A DNA stretch of 64,000 nt from BPGX01 sp035405785 (GCA_035405785.1 DAONJS010000002.1:124001-188000), one strand, 5' to 3'; counted from the first letter of the stretch, positions 1 to 8,849 are shown. Program-made: numbers and translations. Notes: generated from the sequence alone by a model not told the origin.

Positions 1-60
1 AACAGTGAATAATAAATCAATTTTTATCAGATTATAGTTATTAATTATCATATAAAAATA

Positions 61-166
61 AACACAAACACTAAGTTCTCAAAGATTTTTACACAAAGCC
101 CACAAAGGTTTAATATAAAATACTTTGTGAACATTATGTATTTCTTTGTGTGTCTTTGTGTTTAAA
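61..166. repeat. CACAAAG / CTTTGTG inverted repeat block
   Basis: The left part (61-108) holds several CACAAAG-like words. The right part (122-166) holds their complement, CTTTGTG, three times. The two halves form an imperfect palindrome. A related fragment with CTCTGTGTCTTTGCGG occurs near 26486-26510 upstream of accB. Similar words are common in Bacteroidota intergenic DNA by general knowledge. No coding function is seen. Confidence 0.5.
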
Positions 167-360
167 AAATATTGTACAGTTTAGTAACAAAATTTACAAC
201 ATTTATAATTTGATTTTGCAAAGATAACTTCTTACTGCGACAAAATATGTCGTTATGAAAAAATTTTTTTACTTCTTTGTCTTAAAGTTGAATTTTAAAA
301 ATAAACCTTATTACAAGATAATTAAAATGAATAGTTTTGAGTATTTAATGTTTAGTTTAG

Positions 361-449
361 TCGTCATTGCGAGGACACAAATCCGAAACAATCTCAAATG
401 AGAAGTAGAGTATACTTTTGAGATTACTTCGCTTCGCTTGTAATGACGG
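361..449. repeat. Dispersed palindromic repeat, GTCATTGCGAGG family, copy 1
   Basis: GTCATTGCGAG at 363-373 pairs with its near-complement ending in TAATGACG at 441-448. An inner stem is formed by CAATCTC and GAGATTACTTCGC. The same architecture recurs at 15507-15595, 28565-28651 and, degenerate, at 62521-62594. The whole unit could fold as one long hairpin. Confidence 0.75.
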
Positions 450-469
450 TAAAGCTCAAAACGCTTTTA

Positions 470-508
470 AATTGAGCATTGAATATTGAGTGTTGAGAAT
501 TGAGCAAT
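470..508. repeat. Low-complexity TTGAnnATTGA tandem array
   Basis: Degenerate tandem copies of a 7-8 bp word (ATTGAGC, ATTGAAT, ATTGAGT, GTTGAGA). Related arrays occur at 2902-2930 and 14611-14669. These are non-coding. Confidence 0.55.
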
Positions 509-600
509 TTTTGTATTTATTATCATTCAATACCATTGCGTCTCTACGCCAAAAATTATATTAACAAATGAATATTAACACAGGAAATTTTGTTTAAAAC

Positions 601-897
601 CTAATACTTTATTTCAAAGATTCTGTAAACAGGAATCATTATGCCTTGTTTTAATATAACTCTTTTATCTGTTAATCCCCAGATGGTAGTTTCTGTATAA
701 CGGTGTGCAGTATCATCTGCAAAATATATTTTGAATTTTATTTTATCTAAATTTCCCAAAGTTGTAGCTCTTTCTAATGCCGTCCATCGCTCTTTTCTGG
801 CGTTTTCATCTGTTAATACATCTTCATTTGGAAATTTTAAATCAGCAATTTTTTCTTTTTCTATCATCTCAAATTTAATCTTATTTGCACTTTCCAT
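601..897 (-). CDS. Conserved small hypothetical protein (98 aa)
   Basis: The frame is a clean 98-codon ATG-to-TAG reading frame. The product is hydrophilic and charged, with no signal peptide or membrane segment. Its C-terminal half (TTIWGLTDKRVILKQG) is reminiscent of small proteins of unknown function in Bacteroidota, but I cannot assign a family with certainty. It is divergent from lepA across about 120 bp, so the two may share a regulatory region. The protein-like composition supports a real gene rather than a shadow frame. Function unknown. Confidence 0.6.
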   Translation of the reverse strand: MESANKIKFEMIEKEKIADLKFPNEDVLTDENARKERWTALERATTLGNLDKIKFKIYFADDTAHRYTETTIWGLTDKRVILKQGIMIPVYRIFEIKY

Positions 898-947
898 ATA
901 TTTAAATTTTACATTTTTTACGAAATTATATCAATTTGGTTACATTA

Positions 948-980
948 TTGTTCATAATTTCTATTCTTTGTGTATTTTTG
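948..980 (+). promoter_or_regulatory. Putative lepA promoter (TTG-N22-TATTTTTG)
   Basis: A -7 box TATTTTTG lies at 973-980, matching the Bacteroidota TAnnTTTG consensus, with TTG at 948-950 as a possible -33 element. The predicted start of transcription is about 30 nt upstream of the lepA ATG. Confidence 0.5.
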
Positions 981-1016
981 CACCCCATTTTGTATTAAAC
1001 AAATAAACAAATTCTA

Positions 1017-2807
1017 ATGAAAAACATACGAAATTTTTGTATCATTGCTCATATTGATCACGGCAAAAGCACTTTGGCTGATAGATTATTGGAACTCACT
1101 AAAACTATTGATAAAAGACAAATGCAAGACCAGGTGCTTGATGATATGGATTTAGAAAAAGAAAGGGGCATTACCATTAAAAGCCACGCTATTCAAATGG
1201 ATTATACCTACAAAAATGAACCTTATATTCTCAATTTAATTGATACTCCCGGACATGTTGATTTTAGTTATGAAGTATCTCGTTCAATTGCTTCTTGCGA
1301 AGGAGCATTGCTGGTTGTTGATGCCTCACAAGGTATTCAGGCACAAACAATTTCTAATTTATTCATGGCACTTGAACATGATTTGACTATTATTCCTATT
1401 TTGAATAAAGTAGATTTACCAAGTGCTAATATTGAGGAAGTAAAAGACCAAATTGTAGATTTATTGGGATGTTCAAGAGATGAAATTCTTTTAGCATCTG
1501 GAAAAACCGGATTGGGTGTTGATAAAATTTTAGAAGCCATTGTAGAAAGAATTCCGCCACCAAAAGGAGATCCAAATGCACCATTGCAGGCATTGATATT
1601 TGATTCTGTGTATAATTCTTTTAGAGGTGTAATTGCTTATTATCGTGTGTATAATGGCACTATCAGAAAAGGTGATAAGGTAAAATTTTTTAATACCGGA
1701 AATGAATACATTGCTGAAGAAGTTGGAATTTTGAAATTAAACTTAGTTCCAAAAGATGAGATTTCTGCAGGGAATGTAGGATATATTGTAACTGGTATAA
1801 AATCAGCATCAGAAGTAAAAGTGGGTGATACAATTACACATTCAGATAGACCAGCAAGTGAAGCAATTAAAGGTTTTGAAGATGTAAAACCTATGGTATT
1901 TGCTGGAATTTATCCGGTAGATACAGAAGATTATGAGGAGTTGCGGGCAAGTATGGAAAAATTAAAACTAAACGATGCATCACTTACATGGGAACCAGAA
2001 TCATCGGCGGCACTTGGATTTGGTTTTAGATGTGGATTTTTAGGAATGTTGCACATGGAAATTGTTCAGGAAAGATTAGAACGAGAATTTGGAATGAATG
2101 TAATTATTACAGTGCCGAATGTTAGTTATATCGTTCATACTACATCTGGTGAAACATTGACTGTAAATAATCCCTCTGATTTGCCACCGGTTGCAAAAAT
2201 TGAATATATTGAAGAACCTTATATCAAAGCTAATATCATTACAAAATCTGAATATGTTGGTGCTGTAATGAATTTGTGTATTGAAAAAAGAGGTATTATT
2301 ATTTCGCAAAATTATTTAACTACAGACCGTGTAGAACTTGTATTTGAAATGCCTTTGGGAGAAATTGTTTTTGATTTTTATGACAGATTAAAAAGTATTT
2401 CAAGAGGTTATGCTTCATTTGATTATCATCCTATTGGCTATAAAGAAGCCGATTTAGTGAAATTAGATATTTTATTGAATGGAGAACCTGTAGATGCTTT
2501 GAGTGCGCTCATTCACAGAAGTAATGCTTATGAATTTGGAAAAAAAATGTGTGAGAAATTAAAAGAACTCATTCCAAGACAACAATTTGAAATTCCTATA
2601 CAAGCCGCTATTGGATCTAAAATAATTGCAAGAGAAACTATAAAAGCACTTAGAAAAGATGTAACTGCAAAATGTTATGGTGGTGATATTTCCAGAAAAA
2701 GAAAATTATTAGAAAAACAAAAAGAAGGTAAGAAAAGAATGCGTCAGGTAGGAAAAGTAGAAATACCACAAAGTGCATTTATGGCTGTATTAAAATTAAA
2801 GGATTAA
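1017..2807 (+). CDS. lepA: Elongation factor 4 (LepA), ribosome back-translocating GTPase
   Basis: This is a full-length translational GTPase of 596 residues, the usual LepA size. The G1 loop AHIDHGKST is at residues 11-19, DTPGH at 76-80 and NKVD at 130-133. EF-G-like domains II, III and V follow, then the LepA-specific C-terminal domain, rich in basic residues (GGDISRKRKLLEKQKEGKK). The family acts on stalled or mistranslocated ribosomes in the cytoplasm. The ATG at 1017 is preceded by an A-rich leader with no Shine-Dalgarno motif. The gene appears monocistronic, convergent with mfd, with a small hairpin repeat in the gap. Confidence 0.97.
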   Translation: MKNIRNFCIIAHIDHGKSTLADRLLELTKTIDKRQMQDQVLDDMDLEKERGITIKSHAIQMDYTYKNEPYILNLIDTPGHVDFSYEVSRSIASCEGALLVVDASQGIQAQTISNLFMALEHDLTIIPILNKVDLPSANIEEVKDQIVDLLGCSRDEILLASGKTGLGVDKILEAIVERIPPPKGDPNAPLQALIFDSVYNSFRGVIAYYRVYNGTIRKGDKVKFFNTGNEYIAEEVGILKLNLVPKDEISAGNVGYIVTGIKSASEVKVGDTITHSDRPASEAIKGFEDVKPMVFAGIYPVDTEDYEELRASMEKLKLNDASLTWEPESSAALGFGFRCGFLGMLHMEIVQERLEREFGMNVIITVPNVSYIVHTTSGETLTVNNPSDLPPVAKIEYIEEPYIKANIITKSEYVGAVMNLCIEKRGIIISQNYLTTDRVELVFEMPLGEIVFDFYDRLKSISRGYASFDYHPIGYKEADLVKLDILLNGEPVDALSALIHRSNAYEFGKKMCEKLKELIPRQQFEIPIQAAIGSKIIARETIKALRKDVTAKCYGGDISRKRKLLEKQKEGKKRMRQVGKVEIPQSAFMAVLKLKD

Positions 2808-2827
2808 GAGATTTTTTTGAGTGTTAA

Positions 2828-2855
2828 GTAGGGGCGTATCGCCATACGCCATTAC
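2828..2855. repeat. GTAGGGGCGTAT-family hairpin repeat, copy 1
   Basis: GTAGGGGCGTAT is followed by CGCC and ATACGCC, giving a 7-bp stem (2833-2839 with 2844-2850). Related copies are at 14545-14572 and 39632-39659. It sits 20 bp after the lepA stop but lacks a strong T tract, so terminator activity is doubtful. Confidence 0.6.
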
Positions 2856-2901
2856 ATTTTAGTGTATTGAAATTCTCGCAATTCTTGGATTAAATAATAA
2901 T

Positions 2902-2930
2902 AATTGAATATTGAATATTGAATATTCAAA
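2902..2930. repeat. Tandem TTGAATA array
   Basis: Four near-perfect copies of a 7-bp unit (TTGAATA) in the gap between convergent lepA and mfd. Confidence 0.6.
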
Positions 2931-2938
2931 ACAAAATT

Positions 2939-5900
2939 TCACTCCTTACATCCATCTAAAACACTTTGTAAAATATACTTTGCCTGATGTATATCTTTTA
3001 TGTTTTCAAATACAAGCATTAGTTTATTGTTTTGTTCTTTTACTGAACATAAATTTTTTTGTGAAGAAATATAAGCCATAATTTTTCCAAACAATTCACT
3101 TTTGTAAAAATGATGATTTTGATTACTTACAAAAACCGCTATCATCTTACCGCCTTTCAATATCAATTTTTCAAAACCCATTTGTGAAGCCAGCCATCTT
3201 AATTTTACAGATTCTATCAATTCTTCTGTTTCTTTTGGAACATCGCCAAATCTGTCTTTTAAGATAGTATAAAAGTCATTTAATTGTTGATGAGTTACAC
3301 AACTATTTAATTGCTGATATAAATGTAATCTTTCAGTAGAATTACTTACATAATTGGCAGGAATAAATAAAGGCAAATCGGTGTCTATTACTGTATCTAT
3401 GTCTAATTGTTGAGAAAATACTCTTTTACTTTCATTGTTTTCTTCTTCAGTATTTTTAATTTCAGCAACAGCTTCATTCAAAATTTTCATATATGCATCT
3501 ATCCCTATTTCATTGATAAATCCACTTTGTTCTGCACCTAATAAGTTTCCTGCCCCTCTGATATCAAGATCTTTCATTGCTATTTGAAATCCGCTACCTA
3601 AATCAGAAAATTGTAAAATTACATTTAATCTTTTCTTCGCATCATCAGTTAAGATATTGATTGATGGCACTAATAAATAACAATATGCTTGTCTATTGCT
3701 CCGCCCTACTCTACCTCTCAATTGATGTAAATCACTTAATCCAAAATTTTGTGCATTATTGATAATTATTGTGTTGGCATTACTAATATCAATACCCGAT
3801 TCCACAATATTTGTAGAAATAAGCACTTGAGAATCACCGCTAATAAAATTCATTACCGCATCTTCTAATTCATTACTTTTCATTTTACCGTGTGCTACCG
3901 AAATTTTTACTTGTGGAACTAATGATTGAATATATTGTGCCAACTCATAAATATCCTGCACTTTATTATGAATAAAAAACACCTGCCCTCCTCTTCCAAC
4001 TTCTTTCAATATGGCAGATTGAATAATTTCTTCAGAAAAATTGTGTAATTCTGTTTTAACTGGATAACGATTGGGCGGTGGTGTTTGAATAACCGATAAA
4101 TCACGGGCACCTATTAAACTAAACTGTAATGTGCGTGGAATGGGCGTAGCAGTTAGAGTTAAAGTATCAACATTTTTCTTTATGAGTTTCAGCTTGTCTT
4201 TATCTGCTACACCAAATTTATGTTCTTCATCTATTATCAATAAACCTAAATCTTTAAACTTAATTTCTTTTCCTAACAATTTATGTGTGCCAATGATTAT
4301 GTCAATTTTATGTTCAGATAATTTCTGAATGATTTCTTTTTGTTCTTTTGCTGTTCTGAATCTATTGAGATAATCTATTGTTACAGGAAAATTCTTTAAT
4401 CTTTCAGAAAATGTTCTGTAATGTTGCATTGCGAGTATGGTAGTAGGCACAATTATAGCAACCTGCTTATTATCACACACAGCTTTGAATGCTGCACGAA
4501 TGGCTATTTCTGTTTTACCAAATCCTACATCTCCGCAAATTAATCTATCCATTGGATAAGGTCTTTCCATATCTCGCTTTACTTCACGAGTTACTTTTAT
4601 TTGATCTGGCGTATCTTCATAAGGGAACGATGCTTCTAATTCGTATTGCAAATATGTATCTTTTGAAAAAGCAAAACCTTTTGATGCTTTTCTTTCTGCA
4701 TAAAGTTTAATTAAGTCGTATGCTAAGGTTTTTACAGATAATTTTATTTTTTGTTTAAGGTTTTGCCATCTTTGACTACCTAATTGATCAATCTTTGGCT
4801 CATGCCCGTCTTTACTTGAATAGCGGCTTAATCGGTATAAATTATGGATATTGACAAATAAAGTATCATTATTTTTGTAAAGTAATTTGATAACTTCCTG
4901 TTTTTTGTCATTCACTTCAATGGTGTGCAAACCAGCAAATCTTCCTATTCCGTGATCAATATGCACCACATAATCTCCAGGTTTAAGTTGAATTAAATCT
5001 TTGATAGTCAATGCGGCATTACTTTCTTCTGCTTTATCTTTTCTTTTAATTGGATGGTATTTTTCAAATACCTGATGTTCTGTGTAAAATCCGTATTTAC
5101 ATTGATGGTCAATAAATCCTTCATTCAAATCAGCATTCAATAATTCTATAATAGGTGTATCAAAAGTGTTTTGAATATCTTTCTTATGCAATACATCTTC
5201 TATAATTTGTAGCAAACGTGTGTATTGATTTTTATTATTGCTAACAAATAAGTTTTTATATCCAGATAATTTTTGATTGTATAAATGTTGAATAAATTCA
5301 TCAAAATTTTTCTTTACTAATGGTTGTGGAGATAAATTTAATTCAATAACATCATTGGGTTTATTATTACAAATGCCATAAAGAATAGTATTCTTTGTTT
5401 TTATTTCATTGATAATTTTTTCTTTTGAAATTTTTTCTGTCTTTAAATCTGATTCGTTTTCTGTCCAAACATCAATATCTTTCAATAAAACAAAATCATT
5501 GTCTGATAGATAATCTAATAAACTAACATAATTAGAATTTTCATTTTCAAGTTTCGGAATGATGCTTATTTTATTTAAATTTCTAAAAGACATTTGAGTA
5601 GAAGGATGAAATTCAGAAATACGATAAATGTTATTACCTCTGAATTCAATTCTGATAGGATATTCATTGCCAAAAGAAAAAACATCAATTATACTACCTC
5701 TTACAGAGTATTGACCGGGAAAATAAACAAATTCGTTTTTCTCAAAATTATATTCATTCAAAAATTCTAACAAAAAGTTATAGGAGATATTTTCATTTTG
5801 ATGTAAAGTAAAAATATGTTTGCTTAAATTTTCCTTTTTAAGAACAGGTTCAGAAATAGAATTAAAATCAGCAACGACAATGATTTTTTTGTCACTCTGC

Positions 5901-6217
5901 GATAAATGTTCTAAAACTTTTGTTCTTTGTTGTAAATTAAAATCATAATACTTGTGCTTATTTCCATCAGGTAAATGCAGGGCAGGAAATAATAAAACAT
6001 TTTGATTGTCAAAAGAACTTAATTCATTGTAAGAAGCAAGGGCTTGTTCTTCATCAGGCAGAATGTGCAATACAGAATGTTTGTTAGAATATAATGTTAA
6101 TACTACAAATGCTGAATATGAACCTTTGGTATTTTCTAAAAACAAAATTCTATCTGCAGGAATTTGAATTTTCCCAGAAATACAATGTAAGTAAGGATCA
6201 AAAGAAACCAAGTTCAT
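2939..6217 (-). CDS. mfd: Transcription-repair coupling factor Mfd
   Basis: Mfd displaces RNA polymerase stalled at DNA lesions and recruits UvrA. Read from the ATG at 6217, the protein is 1092 residues, normal for the family. The UvrB-homology region fills the N-terminal third. The RNA-polymerase-interacting (CarD-like) module is near residues 413-430 (PGDYVVHIDHGIG). The helicase Walker A GDVGFGKTE follows near 562-570, with DEEH about 100 residues later and LRGRVGR in the second RecA domain. A TRCF C-terminal domain ends the protein. The open frame extends four codons upstream to a TTG at 6229, but that TTG lies inside the predicted -7 box, so I prefer the ATG. The leader would then be only a few nucleotides long. 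Confidence 0.96.
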   Translation of the reverse strand: MNLVSFDPYLHCISGKIQIPADRILFLENTKGSYSAFVVLTLYSNKHSVLHILPDEEQALASYNELSSFDNQNVLLFPALHLPDGNKHKYYDFNLQQRTKVLEHLSQSDKKIIVVADFNSISEPVLKKENLSKHIFTLHQNENISYNFLLEFLNEYNFEKNEFVYFPGQYSVRGSIIDVFSFGNEYPIRIEFRGNNIYRISEFHPSTQMSFRNLNKISIIPKLENENSNYVSLLDYLSDNDFVLLKDIDVWTENESDLKTEKISKEKIINEIKTKNTILYGICNNKPNDVIELNLSPQPLVKKNFDEFIQHLYNQKLSGYKNLFVSNNKNQYTRLLQIIEDVLHKKDIQNTFDTPIIELLNADLNEGFIDHQCKYGFYTEHQVFEKYHPIKRKDKAEESNAALTIKDLIQLKPGDYVVHIDHGIGRFAGLHTIEVNDKKQEVIKLLYKNNDTLFVNIHNLYRLSRYSSKDGHEPKIDQLGSQRWQNLKQKIKLSVKTLAYDLIKLYAERKASKGFAFSKDTYLQYELEASFPYEDTPDQIKVTREVKRDMERPYPMDRLICGDVGFGKTEIAIRAAFKAVCDNKQVAIIVPTTILAMQHYRTFSERLKNFPVTIDYLNRFRTAKEQKEIIQKLSEHKIDIIIGTHKLLGKEIKFKDLGLLIIDEEHKFGVADKDKLKLIKKNVDTLTLTATPIPRTLQFSLIGARDLSVIQTPPPNRYPVKTELHNFSEEIIQSAILKEVGRGGQVFFIHNKVQDIYELAQYIQSLVPQVKISVAHGKMKSNELEDAVMNFISGDSQVLISTNIVESGIDISNANTIIINNAQNFGLSDLHQLRGRVGRSNRQAYCYLLVPSINILTDDAKKRLNVILQFSDLGSGFQIAMKDLDIRGAGNLLGAEQSGFINEIGIDAYMKILNEAVAEIKNTEEENNESKRVFSQQLDIDTVIDTDLPLFIPANYVSNSTERLHLYQQLNSCVTHQQLNDFYTILKDRFGDVPKETEELIESVKLRWLASQMGFEKLILKGGKMIAVFVSNQNHHFYKSELFGKIMAYISSQKNLCSVKEQNNKLMLVFENIKDIHQAKYILQSVLDGCKE

Positions 6218-6226
6218 TATTGACTG

Positions 6227-6259
6227 CAAATATGCGAATTACTATACATTTATACCAAA
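6227..6259 (-). promoter_or_regulatory. Putative mfd promoter whose -33 box lies in a mobile-element end
   Basis: On the minus strand, TTTG (6256-6259) is separated by exactly 21 nt from CATATTTG (6227-6234), one mismatch from TAnnTTTG. The TTTG belongs to the 12-bp terminal inverted repeat of the element at 6248-6746. The box ends 9 bp before the mfd ATG. Confidence 0.5.
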
Positions 6260-6746
6260 ACAAACTGATTTCCAAAAATTAGAATGATAATTTTTCTATG
6301 AAGGTGTCTAAAAGTATTAAAGCGGAATGTTTTGGAAATTATAACAAAAAAACTCTGTTTTCCGAAGGTATTAGAATAATAATATTTTTTTCTCACTTTT
6401 TTTAGAAAAAAGTAAGCAAAAAATCTCATCCTGCGAGCTAACTCCCCGCTCTGTTTTTTGTAAGAATTTCAGGCAAGGTATGGATAATGCTGTCATCTTT
6501 GTTGAAAGAGTTCCATTTGTTTAACCGCTTTTCTACACTTTTAGAATATCAAAAGTTTATTCAGCATTATCAACGCAAGCGCCCTTGCCGAAATTCTAAA
6601 CAAAAAACATTCACGCCCTCCCACTGACGCAGGATGTATTAAGTGGAATTTTTTGTTTTGTTTTTATTAAAAAATAGATTGTTTATCGCCATTATTATGT
6701 GCCTGCTCGTAATTTTTTCGGAAATTGAAATAACTTTGGTATAAAT
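6248..6746. mobile_element. Non-coding 499-bp element with terminal inverted repeats (MITE-like)
   Basis: ATTTATACCAAA at 6248-6259 is exactly inverted as TTTGGTATAAAT at 6735-6746. Weaker similarity continues inward to GATTTCC / GGAAATTG. Inside is a second long imperfect palindrome (6427-6636). No open frame of useful size is present, so if the element moves it must use a transposase in trans. A diverged solo copy of the right-hand end occurs at 24996-25034. I could not identify target-site duplications by eye. The mobile nature is inferred from structure only. Confidence 0.5.
6427..6636. repeat. Long imperfect inverted repeat with 65-75-nt arms
   Basis: The left arm 6427-6492 and right arm 6562-6636 share, in inverted order, CATCCTGCG, TGTTTTTTGT, AGAATTTC, GGCAAGG and GATAATGCTG. 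About 69 nt separate the arms. The arms would form a cruciform or a long RNA stem. They are more GC-rich than the surrounding DNA. Confidence 0.7.
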
Positions 6747-6784
6747 TACCTTTGCTATAAAATAGGATAGAACAAACAAAAAAA

Positions 6785-6827
6785 TGAATTTAAAAAATAA
6801 AAACTCCTTTTTGTGAAGGAGTTTTTT
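6785..6827 (-). terminator. Rho-independent terminator after tRNA-fMet
   Basis: A 9-bp stem AAACTCCTT (6801-6809) / AAGGAGTTT (6816-6824) has a 6-nt loop. Read on the minus strand it is followed by a T-rich tract. It lies directly downstream of the initiator tRNA. Confidence 0.8.
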
Positions 6828-6829
6828 AG

Positions 6830-6901
<72 letters not shown>

Positions 6902-6916
6902 ATCATTTTGTGGCCG

Positions 6917-6949
6917 CAAATATACAAAATTTAATTCCATACTTGCAAA
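6917..6949 (-). promoter_or_regulatory. tRNA-fMet promoter (TTTG-N21-TATATTTG)
   Basis: The minus strand carries TTTG at 6946-6949, a 21-nt spacer, then TATATTTG at 6917-6924 followed by CGGC. The same TATATTTGCGGC string precedes the tRNA-Pro and tRNA-Glu genes of this window. Confidence 0.8.
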
Positions 6950-7003
6950 TGTTTTTTGATTTTTTTTGAAATTTAATTTCACATCAAAAATAATCCTCAC
7001 TTC

Positions 7004-7948
7004 TCACACCATTTGCTCTAATTCTGCCTCTACTTCTTTTTTCACCATTAAATAATTTTCCTCAAAAGAATTTTGAAATGAAAGTTCTATTTCTTTTCCT
7101 TCAAATTGGTGTCTAAACCATGTGATTTGTCTTTTGGAATACTGCCGTGTGTTTCTTTTAATTTGTTCTACTACTGATTCTTTTGTCAATTGTCTGGTTT
7201 CAAAAAATCTCCACCACTCTTTATATCCCACTGTATTCAATGCATGTAGATGTCTGTAATAATACAATTTTCTGGCTTCGTATTCTAATCCATTTTCTAT
7301 CATTTTTTGCACACGCTCATCTATTCTATCATATAAGTCCTGCCTTCTTGTATTTAGCCAAATTTTTACAGGCACAAAATAATCTGGTTTCTTTATCAAT
7401 TTATCATTCAAAAAATCACTGAATGGTCTATTTGTTTCGTAAATGACTTCTAATGCTCTCATTATGCGAACAGGATTATTTAAATCTACTTTTTGATAAT
7501 ACTCAAAATCCTTTTCTTTTAATTCTTGTTGTAAAAATTCAATACCTTTTTCTTTGTAAAGATTCTCTACTTTTTCTTTTGTTTCTTCAGATATTGCAGG
7601 TATTTCATTCAATCCATTTAATACAGCATTGATATAAAAACCCGTTCCGCCTACCATTATTACATAGTTGTGTTTTTTAAACAATTCTGGCAAAAGTTGA
7701 TGAACATCTTTTTGATAATCATAAGCAGAATAATCTTCAAGTATAGATTTATGTGATATAAAATAATGTTTTACTTCACTTAATTGTTGTTCAGTTGGTT
7801 TTGCAACGGCTATATTTAATTCTTTGTATACCTGCCTTGAATCGGCTGAAAGTATAACTGTATTTAAATCTTTTGCTAATTGAATAGCAATATCTGTTTT
7901 ACCAATAGCAGTAGGCCCTCCAATAACAATTAAAAATTTAGATGCCAT
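7004..7948 (-). CDS. miaA: tRNA dimethylallyltransferase MiaA
   Basis: MiaA transfers a dimethylallyl group to N6 of A37 in tRNAs reading UNN codons. The 314-residue protein has the P-loop GPTAIGKTD near residues 11-19 and the substrate-binding ILSADSRQVY segment. The central VGGTGFYINA motif and the basic C-terminal RNTRQYSKRQITWFR region are also typical. It is the last gene of a minus-strand operon, 2 bp after yicC. MtaB, which methylthiolates a different modified A37, is encoded elsewhere in the window at 20404. Confidence 0.97.
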   Translation of the reverse strand: MASKFLIVIGGPTAIGKTDIAIQLAKDLNTVILSADSRQVYKELNIAVAKPTEQQLSEVKHYFISHKSILEDYSAYDYQKDVHQLLPELFKKHNYVIMVGGTGFYINAVLNGLNEIPAISEETKEKVENLYKEKGIEFLQQELKEKDFEYYQKVDLNNPVRIMRALEVIYETNRPFSDFLNDKLIKKPDYFVPVKIWLNTRRQDLYDRIDERVQKMIENGLEYEARKLYYYRHLHALNTVGYKEWWRFFETRQLTKESVVEQIKRNTRQYSKRQITWFRHQFEGKEIELSFQNSFEENYLMVKKEVEAELEQMV

Positions 7949-7950
7949 TT

Positions 7951-8844
7951 TTACAAGATATTATTGATTTGCTCTTTTATTTTTTCAAGCACATCTTTCA
8001 TTTCAACTACCAATTTCTGAATATTTTCATCATTTGCTTTGCTTCCAATTGTATTTATTTCTCTACCCATTTCCTGTGCAATAAAAGATAATTTTTTCCC
8101 TTTGTTATATCCATCCTTACATGTATCAACAAAATAATTGATATGTGCAGATAATCTTACTAATTCTTCATTAATATCTAATTTCTCCAAATAATAAATC
8201 ATTTCTTGTTCAAATCTTTCATTATCAATTTTAGATAAATCAAAAATTTCTTTTAGAGATGTCAAAATCTTTTCTTTATATTTATCTTTTCTTAATGGTT
8301 CAATTAATCTAACTTTTTCTTTCAGTTCATCTAAAATTTTTATTTGACCTAAAATATCTTTCTCTAATTTATCCCCTTCTGCTTGTCTATATTTATCAGC
8401 ATTCTCACAGGCATTTGCAATAGTTTGAAAAATTAAATGTTTGTTTTCCTCATTGAGCAATTCATCTTCATTAGTGGTATAAGCATCTATAATGTTAATA
8501 GATTCTCTAAATAATGTGGCTTGTATATATGGATTATTATCTTCTACATTCAGGTATTGACATAATTGTTTTAATTGTAAATAATAACTTTTTATTGCTT
8601 CTGAATTGTATTGTTTCAACCTTGATATATCATTTAATTCTATTGTTACAAAAACATCAATTTTTCCTCTTACTAATTTTTCCTGAATTAAATTTCTAAT
8701 ATCCAGTTCAATAGATTTCAACCAGTTTGGATATTTTAAATTAATCTCAATTCCTTTGCTATTCAAGCATTTTATCTCTGTAATAATTCTAAAAAAATTA
8801 TTTTTATTTTCGGCTTTTCCATAGCCAGTCATTGAATATAACAT
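7951..8844 (-). CDS. YicC/YloC-family endoribonuclease
   Basis: The 297-residue product has the characteristic N-terminus MLYSMTGYGKAE. Its C-terminal segment, with KGKKLSFIAQEMGREINT and IGSKAND, is also conserved across the YicC family. Members have been described as endoribonucleases involved in RNA turnover and stress adaptation. The DUF1732-type C-terminal helical domain is intact. The gene is 2 bp upstream of miaA and 5 bp downstream of eamA, so all three are probably co-transcribed. In many bacteria yicC neighbours gmk, but no gmk is present here. Confidence 0.93.
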   Translation of the reverse strand: MLYSMTGYGKAENKNNFFRIITEIKCLNSKGIEINLKYPNWLKSIELDIRNLIQEKLVRGKIDVFVTIELNDISRLKQYNSEAIKSYYLQLKQLCQYLNVEDNNPYIQATLFRESINIIDAYTTNEDELLNEENKHLIFQTIANACENADKYRQAEGDKLEKDILGQIKILDELKEKVRLIEPLRKDKYKEKILTSLKEIFDLSKIDNERFEQEMIYYLEKLDINEELVRLSAHINYFVDTCKDGYNKGKKLSFIAQEMGREINTIGSKANDENIQKLVVEMKDVLEKIKEQINNIL

Positions 8845-8849
8845 AATAT

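Larger units (their letters stand above)
1..600. other. Intergenic region rich in small repeats, no gene
   Basis: No convincing coding region was found on either strand. The stretch is very AT-rich and carries at least three repeat elements listed separately: a CACAAAG/CTTTGTG inverted block (61-166), a GTCATTGCGAGG-type palindrome (361-449) and a TTGA-rich tandem array (470-508). A fragment resembling part of another dispersed repeat (GCGTCTCTACGCC) lies near 538-550. Confidence 0.7.

Noticed and set aside
361..449. Possible CRISPR array among the intergenic repeats
   Set aside because: The repeats are single palindromes scattered over 60 kb with no regular spacers and no cas genes nearby.
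731..1006. 91-codon plus-strand frame opposite the small hypothetical gene
   Set aside because: It is a shadow on the complementary strand of the 601-897 gene and runs through the lepA promoter.
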